Source: an uncultured Granulosicoccaceae bacterium (lineage in GTDB: Bacteria; Pseudomonadota; Gammaproteobacteria; Granulosicoccales; Granulosicoccaceae). Taken from it: a stretch of DNA of 52,764 nt. The notes under the pieces were generated by a model. That model worked only from the letters and a program-made list of their open reading frames with translations. It was not told the DNA's origin and did not search any database. The translations under genes and the position numbers were made by a program. The DNA is taken from the NCBI GenBank assembly GCA_937998875.1, contig CALLBO010000062.1, positions 1 through 52,764 on the forward strand. Reading direction: 5' to 3'. Positions within the stretch are counted from its first letter, which is position 1. Each line of letters opens with the position of its first letter. Positions 18,227 through 29,962 of the stretch are shown in pieces.

Positions 18227-19654
18227 TCATGTGGTGTTTTGCGGCAAGGATTCAACCAAGTGGGCAATTGAATTGGCGTAGTATTGCAGCAGTTCAACCT
18301 CTTTCGGGTTGATCGAATAGAGACCATCTTTCTCGAGTAGCAGGTGTCTGAGGGTCAGCATTCTCAAGCCAACCGTCACTGCGTACTCGCGGTCTCCTCG
18401 CGGGATGTAGGCACGGTAACCGTTTTTTTCCAATTGGTTGAAAAGTTCAAATACAGAGCTCTTTAACTCCAGTTCGCTTAAGTTAGTACGTTGTTGTAGA
18501 ACCACTGTGGTCACAAGTGCCACCGGTAGTATGGGAATAATATTCCCAATCCGTTCCAGAAGATCTCCCGCGAGTTCTGAGACATCAGTCAATGGGGTAT
18601 TGCTGTTGTACCCGTTTTGTTGCTGCCATTCCCTGAGTGATACCGGCTGCCCGAAGTTCACGCAGGCGTACCCGTTTCGGTATCGCTTTCTGGTGATTCT
18701 TTGGTACAAGTTTTTAAAAGCGAACTGAAAAAATTTGAAAGTAGTAATAAGTTTTGTGGGTTTGGCTTTACTCGATGGGCTTTTACCGGCTTTCAACGTG
18801 GCCGTAAGATTACGATCCTCAAGTACACGATCATAGTTAATGCCAACCGGGATAAATACAATATCGCGTTCTCCTGACGGATCAAAGCCTTTGGTGATAT
18901 AGCCAAGCAGCCCGAGTTTGGGCTCGCCGAGTTTGCCGTCGCGGCTTAATCTTCCTTCAGGAAAAACCGCCTGCGGCACACCGCCGGCGGCTGCCATTTG
19001 TACATAGGTTTGCAGTACTTTGCGGTACAGCGGGTTGCTGGAGTTACGTCTGACAAAATATCCTCCCATCAATCTGATTAGCTGTTGCAACGGCCAAACG
19101 CGTGCCCATTCACCGACGGCGTAAGACAATGCTGTGCGATCTGCTGCGAGGTAAGTTGCAACAATATAGTCCATGTTGCTGCGGTGGTTCATGACGAAAA
19201 TCACGCTGGTTTTTACATCAAGTTCCGCGAGTGCCTGATCATCTGCAAACCCCAGTCGTACGCGATAAAGCCCGTGAACAACTTTTCTTGCAATCCAGTA
19301 GGCGGTTTTAAAGTAAAGCAATGCATTGAAAGCCGGAACAATTTCGCGTGCATAACGATTGACTTTTGTCATTAGCTCTTCGCGAGTGACTTCTTCCTGT
19401 TTTACTAATTCCTCTACGGTTTTCAGCACTTCCGGGTCAAAGGAAATTCGATCAACCAGTATGTCTCTGCGGGTCAGTTTAAAAGACGGAATTTTCAATG
19501 CCAGCCGGTCATTAACTTCACTGATCACCAGATTGGCGCGACTGCGCATAAACCACCTGATTGAAGGCAGCAGAAAGTGATGCACCAGCGAAAACAGCGC
19601 CAGCAAGAGCACCAGTAATGCTAACCACAACGGCAATTGAACTGCGTTATTCAC
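18227..19654 (-). CDS. Glycerolipid acyltransferase, PlsB/PlsC superfamily
   Basis: 475 residues. N-terminal membrane helix (about 7-28). Acyltransferase block about 140-265: motif I NHRSNMDYI (H-x4-D catalytic type), motif II GGYFVRRNSSNPLYRKVL, motif III VFPEGRLSRDGKLGEPKLG, motif IV IVFIPVGINYDRV. These patterns are closer to glycerol-3-phosphate acyltransferase (PlsB-like) than to short PlsC enzymes, but the protein is much shorter than PlsB (807). Likely membrane-bound acyl transfer to glycerol-3-phosphate or lysophosphatidate. Divergent from the MFS gene; dnaE2 lies downstream with its own promoter. Confidence 0.8.
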   Translation of the reverse strand: MNNAVQLPLWLALLVLLLALFSLVHHFLLPSIRWFMRSRANLVISEVNDRLALKIPSFKLTRRDILVDRISFDPEVLKTVEELVKQEEVTREELMTKVNRYAREIVPAFNALLYFKTAYWIARKVVHGLYRVRLGFADDQALAELDVKTSVIFVMNHRSNMDYIVATYLAADRTALSYAVGEWARVWPLQQLIRLMGGYFVRRNSSNPLYRKVLQTYVQMAAAGGVPQAVFPEGRLSRDGKLGEPKLGLLGYITKGFDPSGERDIVFIPVGINYDRVLEDRNLTATLKAGKSPSSKAKPTKLITTFKFFQFAFKNLYQRITRKRYRNGYACVNFGQPVSLREWQQQNGYNSNTPLTDVSELAGDLLERIGNIIPILPVALVTTVVLQQRTNLSELELKSSVFELFNQLEKNGYRAYIPRGDREYAVTVGLRMLTLRHLLLEKDGLYSINPKEVELLQYYANSIAHLVESLPQNTT

Positions 19655-19745
19655 TGGTTGGCGGGTTGTTCATTTGCTAGCCCGAAATGGTTAAACATGG
19701 AGTCTGGTTAACGCCCTTTCATACAATTCGATAGTTGGCCATGGT

Positions 19746-21071
19746 GTGTTAATCTGCGAAGGATGTCTACCGCAAGGCCAAATTCTGCAGTGCCAGTCCC
19801 TCCTTCAAGAGCCAACTGTTCTGAATAATACCGGTAGTCCTGCAAATACTCACCTGGCAAGCCCCGGTGTCAGCAAGCGCTGGGTCACGGTGCTGTTGCT
19901 GACGCTTTGTGGCTACCTTGCCGGCTACAACGTTGGCAAAGTCGCGGCGGCGTTACCCTTCATAAGAGCTGATCTTGAACTGTCTTTGTTCAAGGCTGGT
20001 ACGGTCGCCAGTAGTTACAGTGTTGCGGCAATGTTGCTGGCGACTTTGATCGGTATGTTTGTATCTCGATTTGGTGCAGTTCCGGCGGCATTCGGTGGTG
20101 TTATTTTGTCCGGTCTGGCGGGGGTAGTGGGTGCGAACGCAAATAGCTATGTACAGCTACTCGGGGGCAGGCTGGCTGAAGGCATCGGCTACATTCTGCT
20201 GGCCATATCAATACCAATACTTATTGCAAAGGTAATCGGTGAAAAGTCCCGTCCCCTAGCCATGGGCTTGTGGGGCACATTTATACCCGGTGGTGTTGCA
20301 CTGAGTATGCTGGCCTCGGTAATTGTACAGAATTATTATGCGGATCAATGGCGGCCACTATGGTGGATTGCCTGTGGGATAGCGCTGTTGTGCCTGTGTG
20401 TGTTGATTATTTTTATACTGCCGGTACTGAAGTCGGTTGACAATGAAAGAGCTACTTTGGCAGCACCTCCATCACAGCCAGCGTTGTATCAGTCTGTCTT
20501 TGAACGCGATCCGATTCTGCTGGCGATAAGCTTCGCACTATATTCAATGTTTTTTGTCACGCTTGTGACTTATCTGCCAACGGTACTTACTGAAACATCC
20601 GGTCTGTCTGTGCAAAATGCGACAAGAGTTTCGGTTTTCGTGGTGCTGTGTAATATTCTGGGGAATCTGTTGGGGGGCTGGCTGATAGGCCGCGGTGTCA
20701 GGCTTAAAGTAATTTTAACTTTTGCTCTGATGGGATCCTGCCTTTGTTCCAGTGTTGTATTTCTTGAGCAGGTTTCGGTTCCCGGCAGGGTAGGTTGTGG
20801 ATTGCTCGCCTGCCTGTCTGGCGGGATGCTGCCCGCTTCTGTGTTTGCCAGTATTTCGAGATTTGTTCCCGCACGCAAAAGTGGACTGTTTTTAGGTGTC
20901 GTATTTCAAGCGCTGAGTGCGGGGCAGGTAGCAGGGCCTGTAGTGCTGGCCTCTCTTGTCGAAAGGTTGGGTAGCTGGTGGTGGGGTGCGGTCTATTTTA
21001 TCAGTGTGGCTGTACTGAGCGGTATCGTGCTCTGGTTTTTTCAGCCCGGCTCGGCCAGGCAGCATGCTTAG
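19746..21071 (+). CDS. MFS transporter
   Basis: 441 residues with about 12 predicted membrane helices in two halves separated by a cytosolic loop (around residues 235-255). The first helix begins VTVLLLTLCGYLAGYNVGKV, and helix 2-3 carries LIGMFVSRFGAVPAAFGGV, resembling the MFS A-motif region. It looks like a CynX/NarK-like anion or metabolite carrier, but substrate is not inferable. The first ~40 residues are poorly hydrophobic, so GTG 19746 may be too far upstream; the true start is uncertain. Confidence 0.8.
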   Translation: MLICEGCLPQGQILQCQSLLQEPTVLNNTGSPANTHLASPGVSKRWVTVLLLTLCGYLAGYNVGKVAAALPFIRADLELSLFKAGTVASSYSVAAMLLATLIGMFVSRFGAVPAAFGGVILSGLAGVVGANANSYVQLLGGRLAEGIGYILLAISIPILIAKVIGEKSRPLAMGLWGTFIPGGVALSMLASVIVQNYYADQWRPLWWIACGIALLCLCVLIIFILPVLKSVDNERATLAAPPSQPALYQSVFERDPILLAISFALYSMFFVTLVTYLPTVLTETSGLSVQNATRVSVFVVLCNILGNLLGGWLIGRGVRLKVILTFALMGSCLCSSVVFLEQVSVPGRVGCGLLACLSGGMLPASVFASISRFVPARKSGLFLGVVFQALSAGQVAGPVVLASLVERLGSWWWGAVYFISVAVLSGIVLWFFQPGSARQHA

Positions 21072-21165
21072 GGAGTGATACAAGCAAAGCTTGATCAATC
21101 CTAACCTAGTCATCCGATGCATTGGTGTAGATTAATCAGTAACTCTAAGCACAACTGGCAGAGTC

Positions 21166-22020
21166 TTGCAGCCACCCGTACTACAAATTGAAACGACGCT
21201 CGACGGTCACTGGTCAGCACTTGCCCAGATAGCTCAGGCTTGTGAGCTCTCTAGAGAAGAAGTATCGGAAGCGGCCGTTAAAGGCGCACTATGGCGCAGG
21301 AAGCCGGGCAAAAAAGCCAAACTAAAGCGCATAAGAGACCCGGATGCAGAGTCTGAGTCCGGCGACACACTGTTGTTAAATTACAATCGTACGGTGCTTG
21401 ATCAAAAGCCGCAGCTGCCGGTGCTGGTGTCTGATCAGGGTAACTACAGTGTCTGGTATAAAAAGCCCGGCGTATTAAGCCAGGGAAGTAAGTGGAGTGA
21501 TCACTGCACCGTCACAGAAACCGCGGCTTCTGTGCATGGTAGAAAATGTTTGCTGGTGCATCGTCTTGATCGCGCCGCGCGTGGGTTGATTGTTCTCGCC
21601 CATACACCCAATGCCTGTAAGGCATTAACCTCAATGTTTGAGCAACGGAAAGTGTTAAAGATCTACCGTGCGAAGGTGCATGGAGAGTTTGATCAAAGTC
21701 TGCCGTATTCGATTGGAACACCAATTGATGGAAAGTCTGCTCTTACTACAGTGTTACAGAGTGATACCTATAAAGACCAGGGTAGTGACCAGAGTATCTC
21801 TGATTTGGAGGTGGATATTAAAACCGGACGCAAACATCAAATACGCTCCCATCTGGCATCAGTCGGCTTTCCGGTTGTCGGGGATCGACTGTTTGATCCG
21901 GACCGGGATCATCAGGCAGATCTGCAATTAATCGCGTACAAACTACAATTCAAATGCCCGTTCAGCGGCAAGCTGTTAAAAATCCAATTGGACGACAAGC
22001 TGCTTATCGAAAGTCAGTGA
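21166..22020 (+). CDS. RluA-family pseudouridine synthase
   Basis: 284 residues from a TTG start. An S4-like N-terminal part (about 20-75, ALWRRKPGKKAKLKRIRD) precedes the catalytic domain. This has the signature LLVHRLDRAARGLIVLAHT (catalytic Asp in HRLD; the usual T-S-G is A-R-G here), KIYRAKVHGEF, and the C-terminal KTGRKHQIRSHLASVGFPVVGD. It isomerises uridine in rRNA or tRNA; the specific site cannot be told. Downstream fadH begins 48 bp later. Confidence 0.9.
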   Translation: MQPPVLQIETTLDGHWSALAQIAQACELSREEVSEAAVKGALWRRKPGKKAKLKRIRDPDAESESGDTLLLNYNRTVLDQKPQLPVLVSDQGNYSVWYKKPGVLSQGSKWSDHCTVTETAASVHGRKCLLVHRLDRAARGLIVLAHTPNACKALTSMFEQRKVLKIYRAKVHGEFDQSLPYSIGTPIDGKSALTTVLQSDTYKDQGSDQSISDLEVDIKTGRKHQIRSHLASVGFPVVGDRLFDPDRDHQADLQLIAYKLQFKCPFSGKLLKIQLDDKLLIESQ

Positions 22021-24093
<2,073 letters not shown>

Positions 24094-24248
24094 ATAGTTA
24101 CGTTCCCAACTTGTATAGAACAAACCTGCCAAAGGGTTATTGTTACTTTAAGTATAAATGTTAAAGTTGAGTGCGTAAGTCTTAGCGCCTCTTTCCGGCC
24201 TGGCCTTATTGATTGAGTCCTGTTGGCCTTGAGGGCTTGGAGTTATAT

Positions 24249-24287
24249 GCGGTTCATATGGATGTCTCCTCAATTCATATGGACCGC
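24249..24287. repeat. Inverted repeat in fadH-DUF1989 gap
   Basis: GCGGTTCATATG (24249-24260) and CATATGGACCGC (24276-24287) form a 12-bp stem with one mismatch around a 15-base loop. It lies in the 326-bp gap 24094-24419, where I see no gene. No T-run follows, so a protein-binding or RNA-structure role is as likely as termination. Confidence 0.6.
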
Positions 24288-24419
24288 TTAATAATCCTGC
24301 AATTACTTAAATGACTTACTGCTGCTGGTTACTTACCGCCGCCGGGTTACAGTATTGCCGTTTGCCAGTGTGTTAAATGCTTTTACGGGTTGCTAAACTT
24401 AGCAAAGAATTGAAGATAA

Positions 24420-25268
24420 TTGACTGAAATAACTTCTGAAGAAGCGGCGGCCTGCCGCGCCGTTGAACCTGTTATCTGCTACCGGAGTGATCGGCTACCG
24501 AAGGTAGATTTAACCCTGTATCAATCCGCTCGGGAGACTATGGTTCAGGTATCACAGGTCACGGTAGCCCCACGCGATGCCAGTGTATTCGAGGTAAAAG
24601 CCGGGCAGTTCTTTAGAATTATCTGTGACGAAGGGCATCAGGTAGGTGATCTTAACCTGTGGAACAAAAACGATCTGAGTGAGCGGTTCTATAGTGGTAA
24701 AACCCGACAGCTGCAAGCCTCGCATGTCACCACCGGTGACCGGCTGTGGAGTTCGATGCCGGGCTTAAGGCCAATGGCGACTATCACCGACGATACCCTT
24801 GGTTGGTATGGCATAGATGAATATGGAGGGTCGGTGCATGATGTAATCGGTACCCGATGCGATCCTTACACCAACTACCAGTTGAACCAGATTGACTATC
24901 ACTATTGCTGCCATTCAAACCTAACGCGTGTGCTGGCATTGCATCTGGGAATTGACACGGTTGATGCGGAGCCGCATGTACATGATGTGATGAATGTTTT
25001 TATGTGTACCGGATTTACGCTCGATACGCATCAGTACTTTATGAAGGCAACACCCGCTCGCGCCGGAGACTACATTGAGTTTTTTGCAGAGATAGATTTG
25101 TTAGGTGCGCTCTCTGCGTGTCCTGGCGGTAATTGTGGCAGCAGCCATTCAGATGATGATACGCCGTGCTACCCGTTGTCTGTGCAGGTTTTTGAGCCTG
25201 CTGCTGGAGTGCTGGAAGGGTGGAGCTCACCTGCAGTCAGCAGTTACAGTCGCACGCACGGGTTATAG
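24420..25268 (+). CDS. DUF1989 (urea carboxylase-associated type) protein
   Basis: 282 residues. The DUF1989 domain covers about 45-265: VAPRDASVFEVKAGQFFRII, VGDLNLWNKNDLSERFYSGK, and the Cys/His-rich HSNLTRVLALHLGI, DAEPHVHDVMNVFMCTGF, SACPGGNCGSS. Relatives sit in urea carboxylase, guanidine or aminomethyltransferase-like gene sets; biochemical function is unsettled. TTG 24420 is a weak start; ATG 24540, preceded by GGGAG, would still keep the whole domain. No urea carboxylase genes are nearby. Confidence 0.8.
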   Translation: MTEITSEEAAACRAVEPVICYRSDRLPKVDLTLYQSARETMVQVSQVTVAPRDASVFEVKAGQFFRIICDEGHQVGDLNLWNKNDLSERFYSGKTRQLQASHVTTGDRLWSSMPGLRPMATITDDTLGWYGIDEYGGSVHDVIGTRCDPYTNYQLNQIDYHYCCHSNLTRVLALHLGIDTVDAEPHVHDVMNVFMCTGFTLDTHQYFMKATPARAGDYIEFFAEIDLLGALSACPGGNCGSSHSDDDTPCYPLSVQVFEPAAGVLEGWSSPAVSSYSRTHGL

Positions 25269-25393
25269 TATCCGATCATTTTTGTATTTGTGCACTCTGG
25301 CTGTAGGAACCTGGACGTACGAACGCAACAAAATTCACATTGAGTATAATCGTGGACGACTGACCAGGAAATTCCGTATCTGACGTGCGGCCC

Positions 25394-25550
25394 TTTGGTG
25401 GATGCGCAAGCTTATCCACCCTACGAGATGCTTTGATACAAAACCCTAGTGCATGTAGTGATGGTGCCTTTGTTCGTAGGGGGGATAAGCGACAGCGCAT
25501 CCACCAAAATACCGCAACGAATGCTGCAAAATTTACGGCGAATATAAATC
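25394..25550. repeat. Dispersed palindromic repeat, copy 2
   Basis: Bases 25394-25426 are the exact reverse complement of 8304-8336; bases 25472-25550 resemble 8302-8375 in direct orientation. The order of the two arms is reversed relative to copy 1. It occupies most of the 354-bp gap after the DUF1989 gene; no gene is seen there. Confidence 0.8.
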
Positions 25551-25622
25551 TCTGATTGACTGGGATATGTTATATCTTCGCTTGCTAGCACTAGGCAATT
25601 TTGTCGTAGTTTGTTTTGCTTC

Positions 25623-26783
25623 TTAGCTGAATAGACCGTTCAGTTCCTTTGCTTGATAGTCAGCGAAGGTGTTTGATGGCAGCTTAAGCCAGTCGTTAAT
25701 AATGCTGCTATACAATGCTCTGTAGTCCAATGTGTGTTGTAAGTCATTATTGACCAGCTGTCCTAGGTCGGGGTGTTGTCCATGAAAACCTCCACGCACA
25801 CTGCCGCCAAAGATCATATGTGCTGCTGCCGTACCGTGGTCTGTTCCGTTGCTTTTGTTTTGTGCTGCGCGACGACCGAATTCTGAATAACTCATCACTA
25901 CGGTATTGTTCCAGTTGTCAGTCTTACTTAACTCTGTTTGTAGCCTGGCGACACCCTTGGCAAGCTGTTTAAGCAGATTGGCATGTCTGTTTGGCTGATT
26001 CTCGTGAGTGTCAAAACCGGTTAAGGTGATTTTAAACAGCGGGGTATCAACCCCTGCGTTTATCAGGTTGATAACATGCGCTATCTGCGCGTTGAAGGGG
26101 CCGCCGCCAACGGGCTTTACCGGATGCGGATTGGTATCGACCCTTTTTGCAATCTGCTCTACCGATGCGTTTAGTGTAGCTGCACGATCAAGTAGCAGGT
26201 TCATCATTTTGTTTTGTTGTTGATTATTTTCTGTGGGTGTATTCAAGGTTCGATCTAAGAACTGCCCCGCTGTTTTCATGGATAGCCAGTTGCCACCCGG
26301 ACTGTTGAAAATATCAATGCCGCCACCAAGTGAAATGCCATGCGCATCGACTTCAGAAAGAGCGTAAGCGTGTTCAATATCGTGAGTGATCCAGCCGTCT
26401 CGGCGTAGCTGGTTGCCGTCACTGCCAGTTTCCCATAGGGCAATTGATTTAAAGTGCGATCTGTTTGGATTCGGATAGCCAAGACCGTGTACAACTGCAG
26501 CTTCGCCACTTTCCCAGACAGGCATGAGTTCTTCAAGTGCACTGTTAAAACCAAAGATGTCATCAAGTTCGATAACAGCGTTTTTTTTCAAACCGATAGT
26601 GGGCCGCAGCTCATGGTAGCGATCGTCTTTATAAGGGGCGATCGTGTTAAGGCCATCATTGGCACCTGCAAGCTCAAGCAGGATTACTCTTTTGTCTGCA
26701 GTAGACGCGAGTGTGACTTCCGGGAGAAGCGGTAGCGTAGACAGCCCACCCAGAAGTTTTAATAACGTTCTTCTATTCATCAT
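25623..26783 (-). CDS. DUF1501 secreted protein (Tat signal)
   Basis: 386 residues. N-terminus MNRRTLLKLLGGLSTLPLL fits a twin-arginine signal (RRxLLK plus hydrophobic stretch, cleavage near residue 27). The DUF1501 core follows: VILLELAGANDGLNTIAPY, EAAVVHGLGYPNPNRSHF, FDTHENQPNRHANLLKQLAKG, VVMSYSEFGRRAAQNKSNGTDHGTAAAHM. These sulfatase/alkaline phosphatase-fold proteins are exported; their substrate is unknown. It is 20 bp downstream of the DUF1800 gene, the usual two-gene arrangement, so the pair is one operon. Confidence 0.9.
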   Translation of the reverse strand: MMNRRTLLKLLGGLSTLPLLPEVTLASTADKRVILLELAGANDGLNTIAPYKDDRYHELRPTIGLKKNAVIELDDIFGFNSALEELMPVWESGEAAVVHGLGYPNPNRSHFKSIALWETGSDGNQLRRDGWITHDIEHAYALSEVDAHGISLGGGIDIFNSPGGNWLSMKTAGQFLDRTLNTPTENNQQQNKMMNLLLDRAATLNASVEQIAKRVDTNPHPVKPVGGGPFNAQIAHVINLINAGVDTPLFKITLTGFDTHENQPNRHANLLKQLAKGVARLQTELSKTDNWNNTVVMSYSEFGRRAAQNKSNGTDHGTAAAHMIFGGSVRGGFHGQHPDLGQLVNNDLQHTLDYRALYSSIINDWLKLPSNTFADYQAKELNGLFS

Positions 26784-26803
26784 TTGTACGTTTCTTCCAG
26801 TGT

Positions 26804-29386
26804 TTACTTAAGCTGATAAGCAAGATCAGTAAGTATGTCTGTTAGATGAGTTTCTGATTCCGATAAATCGCCAGCGGGTGTTGATGGTAGCAGCAGTGCG
26901 GCGAGATCCAATCCGGGGTTTTGATGTAGCAGGGTCTTGAGATCTTCATTCCTCTGTGCGTTTGTACGACCAGCTGGCAAAGGCGTTACCAGCGGTTCGT
27001 TTAGCGTTGTATCCACAATGGGTCGGGGTGTTATCTCAAGTGTGATTGCGTCATCATGGAAAGCCGAAGTTGGCAATTTACTTAGCATGTTATCAACAGT
27101 TTTCTGCCATTGTTGATAGTTTCGAGCAACGTTAGTGCGCTGCATTTTCTGGTCTTGCTTTCCTAATTTGTAAACATCGTCGAGTATCATCCATAAAGCG
27201 CGGGCCAGCTTTTTGTCTGCTTCCTGTAACCCGTTGTACATACAGTGCTGTGCGTCTTCCTTGAGCTCCAATAAGATGTTGGTATTTTTAAACTTATTGG
27301 TATTTGCACATTCCGGCCACTCGTTAACACACTGCGGCCAGCAATCTGTGGTGCTGAGGCGTAGCGCGTGCCCGTCTTTATGTTTTACGTATTTGACGTT
27401 TAATGTATGCCAGAACCGGTTTCCCAGCTCAACATCGGATAACGTGAATACCAATTCTGACGCCGGATTACGATGTGGGGGTTGAACATAACTGACGTTC
27501 ACGCTGCTTGCACGTATAGTGTCTGCTGCAGGTGGGTCTATGGTTGCAACCGAGTGGGTCTGTGTCTTTTCCATTCGCAGTGTGCCGGTGCAGTACAGTC
27601 TACCGGGATCTTTGCGTGGACATTTTCCCGTCTGTATACCATCAGATGGCAACCATACTGTGTCGCCATATGAAGCACGACTTACATAAAGATTCCGATC
27701 CGCACCGTCGGGTGTTGCACCGTCGTTAATAAAAGATACCTCTATTGCAGTGATGTTTTCGGCTTTTATTTGAACTGGAAAATTTATTGTTTGCCACGGC
27801 AGGTTTCTCAGATCAATTCGCCCCATGCGACGCGTATCGTGTCCACCGGTTAGTTCGAGTACACCAGAGTCCCAGTGCACTCTATTTTTGCGATGGGCTT
27901 TGACGCGGTATTGCACATGTTCATCAAACTCTTCAGATGCCATGCGGATAGAGAGTAGTTGCTGGTCGGGCTTTGCATCTGAAGCACCCGGGGATGACAT
28001 CATGGATGTCGTACCAGACGCTGACATAGCTGTTTGCATCTGCATGGTGGATTCGGCCTGCATGGCTGATCCATCCTGAGAGATCATGGACATACCGTTC
28101 GTGCCCATTTCCATATTCGGGGCCGGTTGTGGTGAGTCCCCGGTTGATTGCATATCAAGTTTACCCAGCCATTCAAGTCTGGTTAGTAGTCGCCCCGGGG
28201 TAATCCACGATGCTCCGCCTGGCCAGCCGGCAACATTGGGTGGCTCAAAAAGATACTGCCCCATTTGCTGCTGCCACAGTGCCAGTGTCTGCCAGTCGTC
28301 GGGAAGAATACCGGTTGAGCGGATAGTGCCGACCGTCAGTGAGACTGGTGATCGGGTCAGCGTAGCGCGATTGTTTTTATCCCAGAAATCATCGCCAAGT
28401 AAGAGGCTCTTGTATAGAGTCTTTATGTCGTAGTCAGCGTTTCTGAACACTGCAGCATGCTGATTCAGCCTCGCATCCGATTGTTCAATATCACCAATTA
28501 ACATGCGCCAGAATTTTGCGGCGATGTATCGAGCGGCTGCAGGTTGTAGCAGGATTTGATCGATCAGATCATCAGCGTTGAACTCGCCAGTTTTACCAAA
28601 TATTGTTTTCTCATTTTTATCGTGATCCCATGGTTTGAATATAAAACGCATGTCGTAGACGTAGGAAAAACTTTGGCCGGTTAATGCCCGTGCGGCATTT
28701 TTAACGTCTGATTCGGTGTAATTGCCTTCACCGAGTGAAAAAAGTTCCATTAACTCGCGGGCGAGATTTTCATTCGGCTTCTGCTTTTTACTGTTGTTGT
28801 TATCCAGATAGTTCAGCATGGCAGGATCATGAACAATACTTTTCAGCAGCGCTCGAAAATTACCGGCGGCGTTTTCCCGCAGCATCCAATGTTGTCTGGC
28901 AATGGAAACTGCCTGATTATCAATTGCTGAATAAGCAGTGGCAAAGTGGTTGTGCCAGAACAGCAGCAAGCGTTCCCTCTGCGGGTGTGGTGTTGATATC
29001 ATTTCCTGAACCCACCAGTTTCGCAGCGAGTCCACTTCATTTTGCCGTACCTTACGAAACTGTTGTTTATCTGCAGTCGATAGGCTGCCAAACCGGTGAT
29101 GATGCGGTGCATTGTTTTGGACCCATGCGGGTGGGGCAGTATGGGTATCGCTATTCAGCCCTTCAACAATCATTGCCACAGCTTCCTGCCGGGTCTTGCC
29201 TGTCAGATTGACTATCTCAAACGGGCTTGCACCAAAACCGGTGCGCATAGCCAGATGGCGGGCATCGCTGAACGAAAGTGGCTCAGTGTTGCTCTCAGGC
29301 GCGCGCGCGGGGTTGTTTGCGATTGCCTGACTACAGCAGCCAAGTAACGGTGTCAGCGTGAGCAGGAGTAGCGAAAGTAGGCGCAT
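26804..29386 (-). CDS. DUF1800 protein with Met-rich linker and CBM-like domain
   Basis: 860 residues. Signal sequence (about 1-23, possible lipid-attachment Cys in LLGCCSQ). The DUF1800 domain (about 40-415) shows ARHLAMRTGFGASPFEIV, LLLFWHNHFATAYSA, NENLARELMELFSLGEGNYTE, NVAGWPGGASWITPGRLLTR. Then come a methionine-rich linker (about 420-470, MEMGTNGMSMISQ, STMQMQTAM) and a beta-rich domain (about 480-600) resembling a xylan-binding CBM60-type module (YRVKAHRKNRVHWDSGVLEL). A unique C-terminal part with several Cys completes it. Ordinary DUF1800 proteins are ~450-600 residues, so this is a fused, enlarged version. Partner of DUF1501. Confidence 0.88.
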   Translation of the reverse strand: MRLLSLLLLTLTPLLGCCSQAIANNPARAPESNTEPLSFSDARHLAMRTGFGASPFEIVNLTGKTRQEAVAMIVEGLNSDTHTAPPAWVQNNAPHHHRFGSLSTADKQQFRKVRQNEVDSLRNWWVQEMISTPHPQRERLLLFWHNHFATAYSAIDNQAVSIARQHWMLRENAAGNFRALLKSIVHDPAMLNYLDNNNSKKQKPNENLARELMELFSLGEGNYTESDVKNAARALTGQSFSYVYDMRFIFKPWDHDKNEKTIFGKTGEFNADDLIDQILLQPAAARYIAAKFWRMLIGDIEQSDARLNQHAAVFRNADYDIKTLYKSLLLGDDFWDKNNRATLTRSPVSLTVGTIRSTGILPDDWQTLALWQQQMGQYLFEPPNVAGWPGGASWITPGRLLTRLEWLGKLDMQSTGDSPQPAPNMEMGTNGMSMISQDGSAMQAESTMQMQTAMSASGTTSMMSSPGASDAKPDQQLLSIRMASEEFDEHVQYRVKAHRKNRVHWDSGVLELTGGHDTRRMGRIDLRNLPWQTINFPVQIKAENITAIEVSFINDGATPDGADRNLYVSRASYGDTVWLPSDGIQTGKCPRKDPGRLYCTGTLRMEKTQTHSVATIDPPAADTIRASSVNVSYVQPPHRNPASELVFTLSDVELGNRFWHTLNVKYVKHKDGHALRLSTTDCWPQCVNEWPECANTNKFKNTNILLELKEDAQHCMYNGLQEADKKLARALWMILDDVYKLGKQDQKMQRTNVARNYQQWQKTVDNMLSKLPTSAFHDDAITLEITPRPIVDTTLNEPLVTPLPAGRTNAQRNEDLKTLLHQNPGLDLAALLLPSTPAGDLSESETHLTDILTDLAYQLK

Positions 29387-29580
29387 ATTGATTTCGATTC
29401 TACCGTTAGGCGATGAAAGATTGGACGAAACTCAGTCTGAACAGGTGATGAACGAAACAGAATGATGTATCCAATTTTATACGTTGTCAGCATGCGATAA
29501 TTGTGCGGAATTCACCAAATCATTGTCATGACGTAAAATTCAAGGCAAAATGCGGTCTCCAGAAGGTGTAGGGCAAACTA

Positions 29581-29853
29581 GTGGCTAAACGAAGTGTCCC
29601 GATGTGTGTGCTGGTTGCAATATTGACAGCCTGTGAAGCTGGCACTGATGCGGTACATGTAAGCACCGCCTCGATGACAGAAATGGCGTTGCCGGAAGTA
29701 TTGAGAACAGTAGCGGCGATTGACCCCTCCGGTTTGCAGTTGCAGGTCACCGTAGATGATGTGCCGACTACTCTGGTGTCGGATGAAAATAATATTTGGC
29801 GAGGGTCGGTTCAGGTGCCAATGAACCAGACATCGCGTTTCCCGGCATCATAA
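29581..29853 (+). CDS. Putative lipoprotein, probably truncated at island edge
   Basis: 90 residues from GTG 29581. Type II signal peptide MAKRSVPMCVLVAILTAC (lipobox LTAC), then an acidic beta-rich stretch (LQLQVTVDDVPTTLVSDENN, WRGSVQVPM). The sequence stops in NQTSRFPAS, mid-domain by appearance, just where sequence character changes and recombinase remnants start. I infer it lost its 3' part when the island inserted. Transcribed divergently from DUF1800. Confidence 0.5.
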   Translation: MAKRSVPMCVLVAILTACEAGTDAVHVSTASMTEMALPEVLRTVAAIDPSGLQLQVTVDDVPTTLVSDENNIWRGSVQVPMNQTSRFPAS

Positions 29854-29962
29854 TTCTCCAAAAGGCACCCTTAGAGCGTTAGCTAACAGGCGAAAGTAAC
29901 GATGTGAGTGCCTATGAGTAGATGTACTTTATACTTACTTTGGTTCGGTTCGTTGGGGCCAT

